A stretch of 64,000 nt of DNA, taken from positions 1 to 64,000 of the forward strand of contig JAODUP010000702.1 in assembly GCA_025642065.1 (NCBI GenBank), read 5' to 3'. Position 1 is the stretch's first letter. Each line of letters starts with the position of its first letter. Positions 34,571 to 47,057 of the stretch are shown one piece after another. The notes beneath the pieces were generated by a model. The model saw only the letters and a list, made by a program, of their open reading frames with translations, had not been told where the DNA came from and ran no database searches. The stretch is from Paralvinella palmiformis (taxonomy: Eukaryota; Annelida; Polychaeta; Terebellida; Alvinellidae). The position numbers and the translations under genes were made by a program.

Positions 34571-35532
34571 AGGTACACATTAGACGTGTTGTGATGTTCA
34601 GATTTTAGTTTGTTGGTTTAGAAACAAATCGTGGCGTTCCGATGGAACAGCGGTTAACCACTACGCTACAAACATCTAGGCTGTGGGTTCGAATCTGTCC
34701 AGTGCATGTATGTCTCTGTGGTACTCTCTTTCCTTGGCAGACCTCCCTCGACTATTTGTCAAAGATAAAACCTGCGTCAAGACTAAAAAGTCAATTTAAC
34801 ATAAAGTAAGAATACGATCTCATCGAATTGATAAGATCAAGAGTCATCTCTGTCTCTGATGCTGCTCATCCTAATAGACAGATTTGATGAGGAAATCACC
34901 CCTCACCCTACTGCGAACTAAAGCTTGTTAGTGGAGAAGTGGATTTGTTATTTGACATTTAACCTTTTTGCTCCTGAATTATCCTTCTTTAATTTAACCG
35001 GTTTCGTTCAATGATCCATGGTTATGAAATATGGATAGGACACGAAGACATAACGAAGTAAGTATTGACGATGGAGAACTTGTATCAAGACTGGCTTAAA
35101 ATACCTCTCATCGTTTAAAAACTGAGGATGGTTACTCTCAGTGTGTCTGGTGGTCATCAGATGATGATTAATGTCTCGTGTTATCAATAAGTGATAAGAT
35201 GGTTCTATTTAACATGATTATCCAAGCACGATGTTGTCATCAAGGAACTTAATATCTAAATAGGTCAGAGATTTTGAATCTAAATCGGGAATTGAACCGA
35301 TATATTTCGACCTAAAAGCGAGCACTATTTCTTCTCTCTATAGAATTTAAAGTTCAAAATGGAATTTGCTAAAATCTGAATCATACAAACTGATCAGCAA
35401 ACATATTATCGAAAACAGATTATCATTATGATAAATGACCTATCAGCATAATTTTTTAATAACTATATGGTTATAAGATTGATAATTGTTTGAGTCTATG
35501 TTAAGATTTGACACACATACCCTTTCCCTTCT

Positions 35533-35537
<5 letters not shown>

Positions 35538-35623
<86 letters not shown>

Positions 35624-35625
35624 AA
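35538..35625. repeat. (TA)n then (TG)n microsatellite
   Basis: Sits where R1 copy A has its CT tract and SINE-like segment (2281-2470). Confidence 0.95.
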
Positions 35626-36380
35626 TATCAGGATGGACTCCCTAGAAAATTTAAATTTGGCCCAATCAAATATCTGGTAGATCTACCTAACATTGAGATA
35701 CGATCTCACAACATAAATGTCTTCAGTTCAGCACGATCCTCATTATATGCCATCATAGCGTCTATAAAACAATTCTGGATTCATATCCATATTTAGTAGA
35801 TAGGAAAAGAAATAGTATAGATGTGAATAACGTATGACTTTTATTATTGTTGTTGTTAATATACTGGCCGAAGTAACAGTTATTTTACGTGGTTTGGCAC
35901 AAATCAGAAATCACACACATGCACGCACTCGCACACACGCACACACACACATACACATACACACACATACACACAACACACACACACACATATATATATA
36001 CATATCAACAAAAGGATAATGGTAATTAATAAATCACTCTTTGATTAATAATACTGTCATTATTGATAAATTATTACTCTGATGTGTTACCCTGAGGCTC
36101 GACATATACAGATTATTTCGTGGAGATCGATAATACATTAAATATCTGAATAAATAAAATAGCCATTCTGGAATCAGTAGAGTAGTGTGTTTGTTAGAAT
36201 TGGTGACAATCGTGATTCATTTAGGGAGTCGGGGATGTTTCAGGAAGGGACATCTCAGTGACTGTCGGGCCCATACACCGACCCACAAACACACGTACGA
36301 TGGAACCGGTTAGTCATATCTAGGGAACAGTCTGCTTACGGCTACTGTCTTTTTTACAAACGGAAAATGCTTAGATGATT

Positions 36381-36381
<1 letters not shown>

Positions 36382-36420
<39 letters not shown>
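36382..36420. repeat. Short (CA)n
   Basis: CA run separating R1 copy D from an R4 copy. Confidence 0.9.
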
Positions 36421-36421
<1 letters not shown>

Positions 36422-36429
36422 TAGGCGCG

Positions 36430-36688
36430 CCAGTATTTACTCAGGTTTGAGACTTGGATGTAATTGCTTTCTAGTGGGCGTGGCATACGAAAGGCGAATT
36501 AGCTAGCCCCAAAAGGCTGATGAGTAGCTTACACGCATCTATTGGTCTACGTACATACGTATCGATATATGGATGTGTAGAACATTTTATATTTAGATTG
36601 ATGTATGTATAGTTTATTTATTTTTAGATTTATGAAGGTAGATGTCTCAAATGATGTTTAGAGATGTTGATGTTCTGCGCCAGTGCCA

Positions 36689-36722
<34 letters not shown>

Positions 36723-36725
36723 AAA
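36430..36725 (+). repeat. R4 copy E, internally deleted, ending in (TA)n
   Basis: The R4 5' sequence CAGTATTTACTCAGGTTTGA is joined directly to the 3' block (TAGTGGGCGTGGCATACGAA, GGCTGATGAGTAGC), so the TATA-to-donor half is deleted. It ends with the tail CTGCGCCAGTGCCACC followed by (TA)n (36692-36720). Confidence 0.65.
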
Positions 36726-36727
36726 AG

Positions 36728-36728
<1 letters not shown>

Positions 36729-36823
<95 letters not shown>

Positions 36824-36852
36824 CACACACACGGATTCACACGGACGCTCGC

Positions 36853-36886
<34 letters not shown>
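36729..36886. repeat. (CA)n microsatellite, about 155 bp
   Basis: Long CA run, interrupted near 36820-36855 by GGACAC/GGATTC. It immediately follows the R4 TA tail and CTAAAAGAA, matching the R4 tail pattern TATA-GTATCCTAAAA-CACA. Confidence 0.95.
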
Positions 36887-36919
36887 CATCTCTTGGGATG
36901 TTTTATTAAATTAATTTCT

Positions 36920-37435
36920 TCCCGCGGTAACATAAACATAATTTATTGACCCAAGTTCAGTGTGTCTACTAAATGAAGGACATTACCGCGATAATGTTTG
37001 TTTACTGGTCCGAACACCAGCCTAACAAGTGTATGACTGAGACTGATATTAACATCAGGTTGTGTCCTTGTTAGCTTGCGGCTCATCTGTTCTGATTTAG
37101 CTAATATTGTCCCGATAATATGCCAAGGAGACGGGGAGTCTCCCCATCTCTTAACGAGACAGACGCTGGCAGGAAGCAGTTAGGTGAATATTTCCCGGTA
37201 TAACGGAGCCACGCTGTTACGTGTATCAGTACACAAGATGACCCGAATCGGCAGAACGTGTAATTATTTCGGCCGATAGAATTAGCCGAAATGTTGAAAT
37301 GCTAAATAAGCAGGTCCCATGGATCGAGTCACAATTAAAAAATCTAAAACAAAACGGTTAACCTGAATGCAATCTTTATAAACGCACGAAGTCACTTAAA
37401 GTTATCCAATATACATTTGGAATAACAACTCTCTC
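36920..37435. promoter_or_regulatory. CpG-richer single-copy segment, candidate regulatory DNA (left)
   Basis: Base composition and CpG content rise sharply over the surroundings and no partner copy is seen. It holds an odd palindrome GGGGAGTCTCCCC (37133-37145) and a perfect 8-bp inverted repeat ATTTCGGC/GCCGAAAT (37266-37273 and 37285-37292). No coding frame of note. A regulatory role is inference from composition, uniqueness and symmetry only. Confidence 0.35.
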
Positions 37436-37475
37436 TATCTCTTTATCGTAGACCTTTCTGTAGCGAGAGAGAGCG

Positions 37476-37624
<149 letters not shown>

Positions 37625-37719
37625 TACTGATATTGAGTGAACGTGTTAGTATTTATAAATGTAAATATTGCTGTTTTATAGCCACTTTTGTTCACATCGG
37701 ACGCTAAACGAGCCGATTA

Positions 37720-37862
37720 ACTTCCAAAGGTAATGCGGTGAAGTGAAAGATGAAACACGCTTCTGACGTACCACAATTCGAAATTGAACCCAGGCGCTAC
37801 AGATAAGTGGCCAACCTCGCTACCAATTAGGCGACGAGGGCTCCCGAGTTGGTGAGTGAATG
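37720..37862 (-). repeat. tRNA-derived SINE (minus strand)
   Basis: Minus strand reads GCCCTCGTCGCCTAATTGG (A-box-like, continuing TAGCGAGG), then GCCTGGGTTCAATTTC (B-box-like), then the body TTTCATCTTTCACTTCACC and CATTACCTTTGG shared with the SINEs at 21.5 and 25.3 kb. It has the most complete head of the three. Confidence 0.7.
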
Positions 37863-38033
37863 AATGAGTGAGTATTTTTGATAAACGATCAGGTCTATTC
37901 TCTGAAGATGATATATTTTTTATTAATGGACAAAACATAGTAAACACGAGCAATGCAATTAAAGCAGGCAACGCTGAGATTCAACCCCAACCCTGAAGTT
38001 TGTAATACAATTCACACACACAATATATATACA

Positions 38034-38183
<150 letters not shown>

Positions 38184-38184
38184 T

Positions 38185-39080
38185 CCACTTGACAAAACTA
38201 ACCTGCCAGATGCGCGCAAATTCGTGCCCTAATAATGAATGATTTGTGCGGGTCCCCAATTATTATTCAAAGTGCTAGAAATAATCACCAACATCACGGC
38301 TTCAAATCCACTGAATTACGGCACGGAATGAAAACGGTCGCTAATGAAATCATGCCGAATACACAACGAACAGCTGACTATCCAGCTGAGTACAATACAC
38401 AGATTGTAAATGTTAATGCTAACCGACTTTATTTCGCTCAAACGGAAAACTAATTATCCGCAGAGAGTTGACTGGGATGCATTTTGGCCTGATTCATCCA
38501 GAACCAGCTTTGTTTGGCATCCGATTGCATTAGATCTTGCCTTAGACGAATCAGCTTGCTTCGACTAATTGACTAGAACTGAAACAATGGCAGTAGTTTC
38601 GTCGCGATAGTCCACCGGACGAGAGATGCCGGCCATTAACTGCTCGTTCGTCCGGTGTCGCGCCCAGAAAACACGCCGAGGATGTACCTTTTGGCATCGG
38701 CTCGGGTCGCTTAGCAACCGTTCTTGGTACGCCTACTTAAGCCGAAGTTCTGATTTGGCTAACGAAGTTCTGTCGGCTTATTGGCGGCGAGGCTTTTGTT
38801 AGAAGTAGCCCGCTCTCGGCGTGATGAGAGAAAACCCGTGTCCATTTGGAGACCACCGCCCGCCCGCTCGCGGCCCGCTCGCATTTCTATGGTCACTATT
38901 CTAGCAATTAACGATAGTGACCAGGCGCGGGTCAAGGTGATCTGGGTCATTAAATATTGGCTGTCAGGGGAAATACGATGGCCCGCGATCTGCACATTGC
39001 GAACCTCGGTAGTTTTTTTTTCTCAATAGACCTGTTATTATTTAGCACGCGTCCTGTCGGAACCTACTTACGTTTGTGTT
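38185..39080. promoter_or_regulatory. CpG-rich single-copy segment with hairpins, candidate regulatory DNA (right)
   Basis: Highest CpG density in the window (about 38600-38900). Several TAAT-type homeodomain-like cores at 38260-38580. Perfect inverted repeats: CACCGGACGA/TCGTCCGGTG (38613-38622 and 38648-38657) and GGTCACTAT/ATAGTGACC (38891-38899 and 38914-38922), plus TAAGCCGA...TCGGCTTA enclosing two CGAAGTTCTG (about 38738-38780). Nuclear-receptor-like half sites GGGTCA AGGTGA TCT GGGTCA at 38929-38949. Overlapping 78-82 codon frames on both strands are CpG-driven. A promoter or enhancer is inference; an unrecognised exon cannot be excluded. Confidence 0.4.
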
Positions 39081-39290
39081 GATGACGTTTCTGTTTGTGG
39101 GCGACGATGAGGAGGTCGTCCAACATACAGATGTTTATTTTGTGCCATCGTAAGTTCAGATTCTGGTATTGTGTTTAGCTAATGGTGTAGTTTATCATTG
39201 TTTTTCTTCTTCTTCAGCGTTCTCTATGCGCATACATCTGAAGCTCACATATGGTGTAGTTATATATATATTCTTTATGGAACATTGGCA

Positions 39291-39293
39291 TAG

Positions 39294-39356
<63 letters not shown>

Positions 39357-39492
39357 ACCTATCCTAATAAATAATTATATCAACTGCTGAGAAATTATAT
39401 TCCCTGTACACCATACTTGATACAAATGGACATTATCACTAACGTCTTCTTCCAGCATTCTCAAAGATACAAAAGAATCTTATATGTACATG

Positions 39493-39560
<68 letters not shown>
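39291..39560. repeat. Two (TA)n microsatellites
   Basis: TA runs at about 39292-39352 and 39495-39560, separated by about 140 bases with no gene. Confidence 0.95.
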
Positions 39561-39564
<4 letters not shown>

Positions 39565-39599
39565 TGATGAATCAATACAAGAAATTTAATAATTTTTAT

Positions 39600-40269
39600 T
39601 AATTCTCTGTGATGACTTGACATAGGTATGGACTGACTGTAGCAACTGTAAGTAGACACAAACGACGTCTCGTTTAATTAGATCAAATAACGATCAGAGA
39701 ACTTCTGGTTGTGGCAAATAAAGAACATCGGTAGACTGTACAGCCACCATAATTGGAACGAGATGTCCGTATGAACCGTCAAATGAATGACAATAAATAA
39801 GGCAAATTGACGTCAGTGAACTAACTCCTTATACCTCTCCAGGACTATAAGGACAAAGGTCTAGCGTGATAGAGGTGAAGGAGCACTGCCAACAAACTTT
39901 TATATTACGCCTTATCGTTGTATATGCCAAGGTTCTACAAAGGGCTCCTTTAAGGTCCTGGCTCAGTCCCGATGATGCCATTAGATGAGTTGCTTTCTAT
40001 TTTCCGTCCACGTGGCCGGCTTTCTAGGCGTAAATTATAACTCATTTCCCATTGCGTATAATGGCCTCGTAATGGAGGCAGCCCGAGTCGTGGTTACGGC
40101 GGTAGGAGTGAAGCAAGATACGTTGGATGTTACGTATGATGATGAACGTTATTTGGAGGGAGACATCCAATATATGTTTGGCTCACAGAAGCTTAACACT
40201 GGATCCATTCTTGACAGACGACGGCACAGACGGATATACAGATATAATGACAGACATACAGGCAGGTAG
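39600..40269. other. Unassigned sequence
   Basis: A 94-codon frame at 39985-40269 has normal composition but no recognisable domain, and it runs into a GACAGACATACAGGCAGGTA simple stretch. No splice or promoter context supports it. Confidence 0.3.
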
Positions 40270-41803
40270 AGAACTAGCCTGATGGGTCGTCTATCAGTGT
40301 CAATGATAGGGTTCAAACTTGACATATTAATATTGTCGATAATAACTTTCTGTTTAGCGGTTGATTGGCTACACAATGATCTACCCCCAAGATGTAAACA
40401 AACAGCATGTGCTGTGTTGTATTTTAATGTTTGGCATTTAGTGTTGGGTATTCATATATTTAAACGGAAATGTCACAGTTAACCGGAAGATTTTACCAAT
40501 CTATTTATGCCTTTCCCTGGTTCTATTAGTTTTCTCTGGTTCTATCACATCACGGCCATCTATTGTTAGATATGTCAGCTAAAATGTGAAAATATTTTAG
40601 GATCAATGTCCTTATACATTTATTTTAAAATATTAGGACATAAATAATAACAGAACTAGTTAGCGGGGAATATGAGATAACATGCGTTTCTTCAAAACTA
40701 TCAAATTTTACAATATATCATAATTCCACTTTTGATGCATCGTTAATGGTTTCAAGTAGAACCTCCCGCTGGTTATTCATCAGGCACTGATATAGACGAA
40801 GCCTAAAAAAGAGACAGCATTTGATGGCTTTGCATGAAATATTGCATTTCAGCTGCTATTTATGGAATAAGACATCGAAACGACGATTGGCTATCTACGA
40901 TTTCTTTAAACTAGTTTTTTTTTTAAATTTTCTTCTTCAAACTCCTCGTCACAGAAACGATCCTGTTTCCTGTGTCACTCTCTAAGATAACTTAGAATGA
41001 GTGATTATATTTCGGACTAAAGGTCGAGACAAGGAACGGATTCCGTGTCAAGTTTGGTCGAAACGGAGATAAGTCGAATACAAGAAGAGAACATGCCATA
41101 TATTATTTACACTGTATTCGTCATTCTGAAGTGAGGCTATAGGAAGTCCTTTGTCAGCCAAGTTGACAGCATCTATTGGTGACGTTTCCGACAACTGACC
41201 TAGTTTAGCACGTTCTTTCTTTCGTTCATTTCTTAATGACGAAAAGACTTGCACAGGACGGACATAAAGGTCGTCATTGTTATTGTTAGGTACATGAACA
41301 GACACAAACTCGATAACAGATAAATATTAGCCAAATGGGGAAATATGTTTATCCTTATATTATCATATCCTATAATCTGCGATATTTAAGAAAAAAACAA
41401 GCAGTATATGTTAGAGTACATGGCTAAACGTCCATTTCAAATATAATGGGCATGAATGTTGTTTTACGGCGAAAAACATGTATTTATAATTTTTTTTCTT
41501 CTCTCAGTAGAACATATATGCATGTCTTCATATATGTGGAATTATTACTGTTGTTCTGCTAAGTGCTAAGCATGCAGAAAAAAATGATATATATAAAATA
41601 TCGTCCACATTTATCTATTTTTTGAAAGTTCCAATAATTTTATAAAACCTCAATTGATACAAGATGACTGAGTACAAGTTGTTATCTGATGGAGTTGTCC
41701 TTTTATGACACACATGAGAATTAAGCAAGATGTCATCAATGGTCGATTTGTTGACTTCGATGTACGGAATCTTTTCACATGAGTCTTAACTGTCAGTTTA
41801 TAT

Positions 41804-42324
41804 CAATGACCGAGCACTCAGTGGTGTTTGATTGGGCCGCCATGACCAAACAGCGCTGACTTCCGGTGGGGGCAAAAAGCAACGTAGAAGCGGCCGCGCT
41901 TCGAGTTTTGAACCTGTGAATACGGGCATTTATTGTGATATGTGCATTAAAATAGTTTGGTATGCAGAGAATATGTATTACTACTCTCCTGTTATATGCC
42001 ATTACATATGTAAATGCCGTTTTATGCAAGTCCTTAGATCTATTCTAGTTTGGATCAAACGTCAGAGATTGGGCGGGGTCGTCGAATAGACTAAATATAA
42101 TAACAGGTAAGCTAATTTACCGCCAAAAATAACGCTTTAAAATTATTAAATGTGTTCATTATACTTACCGATGAAAAGATAGTCCCTTTGTATTACTTTC
42201 ACACCCACGGCTTATGCAACCATTGACACAACAAGAATTCACCACGTTTATAAACCTGATTTTGAAGTCTGCATTCCTTTTTGCCTCGGCCGGAAGTAGG
42301 AAGTAGTTTTCTTTCAGGTCAATG
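41804..42324. mobile_element. hAT-like miniature transposon with 8-bp target duplication
   Basis: Unit 1 block c is interrupted here, while units 2 (48.5 kb) and 4 (59.9 kb) are continuous. Flanks are GTTTATAT (41796-41803) and GTTTACAT (42325-42332), 8 bp with one mismatch. The ends are inverted: left CAATGACCGAG, right read inward CATTGACCTGAA, each with an inner ACTTCCGG...GGCAAAAAG. Length 521 bp. An 8-bp duplication and termini starting CA fit the hAT superfamily. No transposase is encoded; an 85-codon frame inside (41832-42089) is not recognisable. Confidence 0.75.
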
Positions 42325-42775
42325 GTTTACATTATCTGTGGGTGATCTTTCTTGTACTTAAATATCGCCCGTTTATTTAGCCTTAATTTGAAATACCCAT
42401 AAAATAAAAATATAGTGTAATTTATCCATGTGATTTGTTAGTTAGTTTAGAATTGGGCACATAATTCAGGATCCAGAAATATGAATTTTTAATACCGATC
42501 AAAATATGTCAGGTTAGAAGCACAGATAAGGAGAAATTTACATGTTAATATTTAATCTGATACGATTGTTATCAAATATGGGAAACTGTGTGTATAGCTG
42601 AATTATTCTTACAAGAACACATCGGAAATTAGCAACAACAACAAAAACCACCAAGACTGGAATTATACACAAAGTAGGTAAAATTACCCACGTGGCCACT
42701 TTTTTATAATTACTAACAGCACATTTTTCCGCCAGGGAAGAAAGTGGTAAAACAGATACCAAATAATGGGAGTAT

Positions 42776-42906
<131 letters not shown>

Positions 42907-45210
42907 TACGTTTTATTTTAATGTTTTGGCTACTTTCCTTCGTGATACTATCGTAAAATACTTTAAATAAAGTACACGAATCACACCTATTTATCTCCCC
43001 GATAAGAACAGTTTCCTATTAAGGTCACTAGTTAAGACAAATATCCGGAAAATCACATGGATGACGTAATAATACCAGAATAATATTTCCTGTCATCATA
43101 ACTAAAAATGTAGTAAATTATTTGCAGGTAAAGAGATAATAATCGTGATTACAGTAATCTTACTAGCCGCAGCATGATATATCTATATTGATAAAGGAAT
43201 TTTACTATTTTAGCTTTTATTATAATATCTAACTTATACCTACTAAAGTAATCATTTATACAGAATCAAGTTCTTTGTTTACCTGTTTGATGTCTCTTTC
43301 TGGCAGAGTTACAGGCATGTTTACTTAACAACACAAACAAATAAACACAACATACACAACACACTACACCTAAAGATAAGATAACTATATAGACAGACAC
43401 AAATAGAGAGATAAACGGACAATAAGGAGTTGCTGGATGAGTTGTCTATCAATGTCACCGATAGACCTCAAAAAAGGATAAATATACTAAATGATGTTGT
43501 CGATAATAACTTTATGTTTAGCTCGCGATATCCTTCACTATGATCCGGATCCTCAAATATACGTGTATTCTGGATTATGCTATATTTCAACGTTTGATAT
43601 ATAGTGATGCTTATTGATGTATTTTAATGATGAACGATGAAGCCGTTAACATACACCATTTTATCTCAGGCAACGCTCAGCGATAACTGTTAATGACGAA
43701 TTACGTTTGGTACAAGTTTTACATTAAGTTTCGTTGAAAAGTATGAAGGCTGTATTCTAGACTGAAACATCTCCTATTTGTTAGTAAACTGTAACCGCTA
43801 CTTTCAGGTACGTTTGTAGGCATTCCTTTGACAGTCAAGACGTGGGAAGATATTGGTCACATTTCCGGCTAGTAATGATTCCAGCAACTGATCAAGTTTG
43901 TGGACGTTCTGACGTTCATTTACTTCTTACACTGAAGACAATTAGTTGACGTCCAGAAATGACCACGATAGAGGGAATAACATTTTTAGGAAGAAATAGA
44001 ACAGATAACATTTTTGTATATTATCTATCTTCATTTGATAAGGTCGAAGAAACTGAAGATGTTATAAAACAGCTGCATTATTTGGTGAGTGTTTAACAAA
44101 TCTAGTTAATACATGTAAGTGCTTATGAATTTGTATAAGGTATCTTCTGGAATGTATGAGTGTGTGTGTGTGTGTGTATGTGTTAATGAGTGATTGAATG
44201 TGTATGTGTATGCGTGCGTGTGTGTGTGTGTGTAATTATCAGTGCAGGGTTGAGCGTTCATCTATTTATATATTAGGTGTTTTTCCCTTCAATATTTTAG
44301 TGTTATTACGAAACAATTTGACTATTATTTTCGAGCCAAGGTTATAATTGATGTCAATTATAATTAATAATTTTTGGAAATGATTGCGAAAAATTGTTTA
44401 AAATTTGACTCATATGCGTGACACAAAGTGTTTTTCTAATCTTTTCCTTTACCGAAACACAACTCAGTCTTCGAAGTGCGTGTCAGAGATGAGCTTTGGA
44501 GTCCAGCTTGGCGGGTGTATATTGTCAATATTTTACGAAGTTAACTCGTATTAAGCCAAAGCTCAAAAGCAAAAGAAATCATATTTATTTATCTGAAGAT
44601 GAAACCAATCCGATGAGTTGTCTCTTTGATCTATTTCTATCTTTGATGTTTTCTGTTGCTTTCAGCGGAAAGTGAAATTGTCAATGCACTGAATTAAGCT
44701 CGATATATTACAGTGAAACCATAAAGTATACAGTAATCTGATCGGAGTTTTGTCAATTAAAGCTTTTTAGAGGCAAGACAATCAACACGAAGTTGTAATA
44801 TGCCAAAATAATGTGGCGATATGCATATATGCATGCATAAATATATATAACGAGCCTATTTTGATATTTCTGTAGAAATTTACTCACTGATTATTTAATG
44901 ACGGCATATTATATTTGTGAATGTGGTCAAGTTTTGGAAAGTCTGAAATATATCTACGCCATCAAGATCAAACTTAATGAATGGTAACTTGTTAGCTGGG
45001 AATGTGATTTATCGCGTTATTCCTAAATGTTATAATATTTAAATATCTAGCATTATTTGTCATTTGATGTCTAAATATGGTTTAATTCGTCTCGTGCATT
45101 ATTTGTAAATATTTATTTATGAAATTGGATCAAAACGTTAAGATTAGAAACGGATTCTGTCATAGTTCTCTTTGAAAAAGAAATTAATGACACAAATAAT
45201 TGTCATATTT

Positions 45211-45213
<3 letters not shown>

Positions 45214-45244
<31 letters not shown>

Positions 45245-45305
45245 CGTACGTACGTACGTACATACATAAATACACGCACACACATACACACATATATATA
45301 TATGT
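45214..45305. repeat. (CATA)n, (CGTA)n and (CA)n cluster
   Basis: Tetranucleotide ACAT run grading into ACGT, then CA and TA. It lies at the 3' (tail) side of the reversed R4 copy that follows. Confidence 0.9.
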
Positions 45306-45360
45306 TTCTGTTCGCAGGTATGTATGTGTATATGTATGTATATGTGAGCACGTATGTGCG

Positions 45361-45521
45361 TATTTAGGATACATATATATCACGGCACTGACTCACAGCA
45401 TCAACATCTAAACATCCTTTAAAACCCACACCATGAATGTGTAAATAACGAAATCAATATATACTTGAATTTAAGTATACAACAAACCTCCACCTCCAAA
45501 TATCTATCTATCTATCTATTA

Positions 45522-45610
<89 letters not shown>

Positions 45611-46215
45611 ATAATTAATCCACTTTTCGTTCGTAGCATATTAACGTTTCACGCCCACTTAGAAGCAGTGGTATTACGGTTGAGAATTTAAAGCAGAAAT
45701 ACACACACAAGTACCATTTGACACCATGACTTGAAGTAAACAGGCCACAATATAAACTAATACATATACAAGATAACAACTATGATGCCACATTTTACCG
45801 TCACCAGTAATTCGCTGTGGCTCAAATGCAGCCTAGACGTGAGGAAAGTTCGCCACACCAGATTCTGAACTCAGCTTATTCTGGGTTGGCTAAAACCCCT
45901 ACCTGTATAGACCGTACGGACAGAGGTCTGGCAGGTCTTGCTTCGCAAGTTGTAGTACGACAACAGCGAAAATTAGCCCTTTTATAGGTTTTCGGTATGT
46001 CAGTCAACATAACAGCTTGAGTTAATCATGCGACAAACCTGAGTTGTGTACACTCTGCCTACATATAGAAGCAGCCGAATGACAAAGCTAATAGCAAAAT
46101 ACCAATAATCCCCAATGGATCATTACTGGACTGGAGTGAAATATCGCACCAATCCCCAGTAAATACTTTGATTCACTTAAACCTAACAGCTAATTCTCAT
46201 ACGTTTATCAGTTTG
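45361..46215 (-). repeat. LTR-like repeat R4, copy F (minus strand, long)
   Basis: Minus strand runs from GATAAACGTATGAGAATTAG through CGATATTTCACTCCAGTCC, TTCTATATGTAGGCAGAG, a TATA site CCTATAAAAGGGC, CAACCCAGAATAAGCTGAG (the AATAAA signal altered to AATAAG), AAGTGGGCGTGAAACG and the tail. It shows that R4 extends about 200-250 bases upstream of the TATA site. CT and TA tracts (45522-45608) are embedded near its 3' end. Confidence 0.7.
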
Positions 46216-46860
46216 TGTGCGTGTGTGTTTGCGTGTGTTTAAAAGTGTGCGCGTGCATATTTGCGTGCGTGTATATGTGTACCTTGATTAGTTTTATTAT
46301 TATATTATATAATATATTATTTATTATTATAGCCCGTGAAGCATCCTGATATCTAAAATATCGTATTACCAGCAGATAAGGTTGAGATATTTCATATTAT
46401 GTCCATGCATACGGAATATGCTGAATAAAACGTCCATTAAAGTAAATATTTCATCAATTTGCAAACTAAATTCTGGAGTTAATTAAAGCGATTTCAGAAT
46501 ACAAATGGAAAATATTTCAATTATTAGCACATGGTTTAAAGACTAAGTTAATAATTTTAGATTTTAAGCAATAGTTTTTAGAACTGAACTGTGTGTTGTT
46601 TTTAATACACTCTTCTAAAACTTAAGGCTAATATTCATTTCGTATCTCTGTTGTATTTCTTTTGTTAGGTAATAATTAAGATGTTACTATATCAAGAAGA
46701 ACCTGATATTCATACATACAATACAGCATACGATGTATAGTGATATGATTGTCTGATGTGACCGACCCACGGAGGATAGACAAAAGAAATGACAATGTTT
46801 GCAGGATAACAGTGGTTACGGGCCTTATATTTACATATTTACTAAATTGTACCGTCATCT
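46216..46860. other. Spacer between repeat units 1 and 2
   Basis: 46460-46520 (TTCTGGAGTTAATTAAAGCG) resembles 57250-57290 after block e of unit 3. A 70-codon minus-strand frame at 46676-46888 has no recognisable domain. Confidence 0.4.
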
Positions 46861-47000
46861 TGTGTATAACAATGGTGGGTGGGAACAATAGATTTGGCTT
46901 ATAATAATTAGTTTATAATTGAAAGTTAGTACCTGAACCATTCTTCTATGTGATCATGTTATTTTATGATTATGTTAGATATATGCTTTACTCCAACTGC

Positions 47001-47057
<57 letters not shown>

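Noticed and set aside
38781..39029. 82-codon + frame and 78-codon - frame in the CpG-rich island
   Set aside because: Overlapping Arg/Pro-rich frames on both strands are typical of GC-rich non-coding DNA; no domain.
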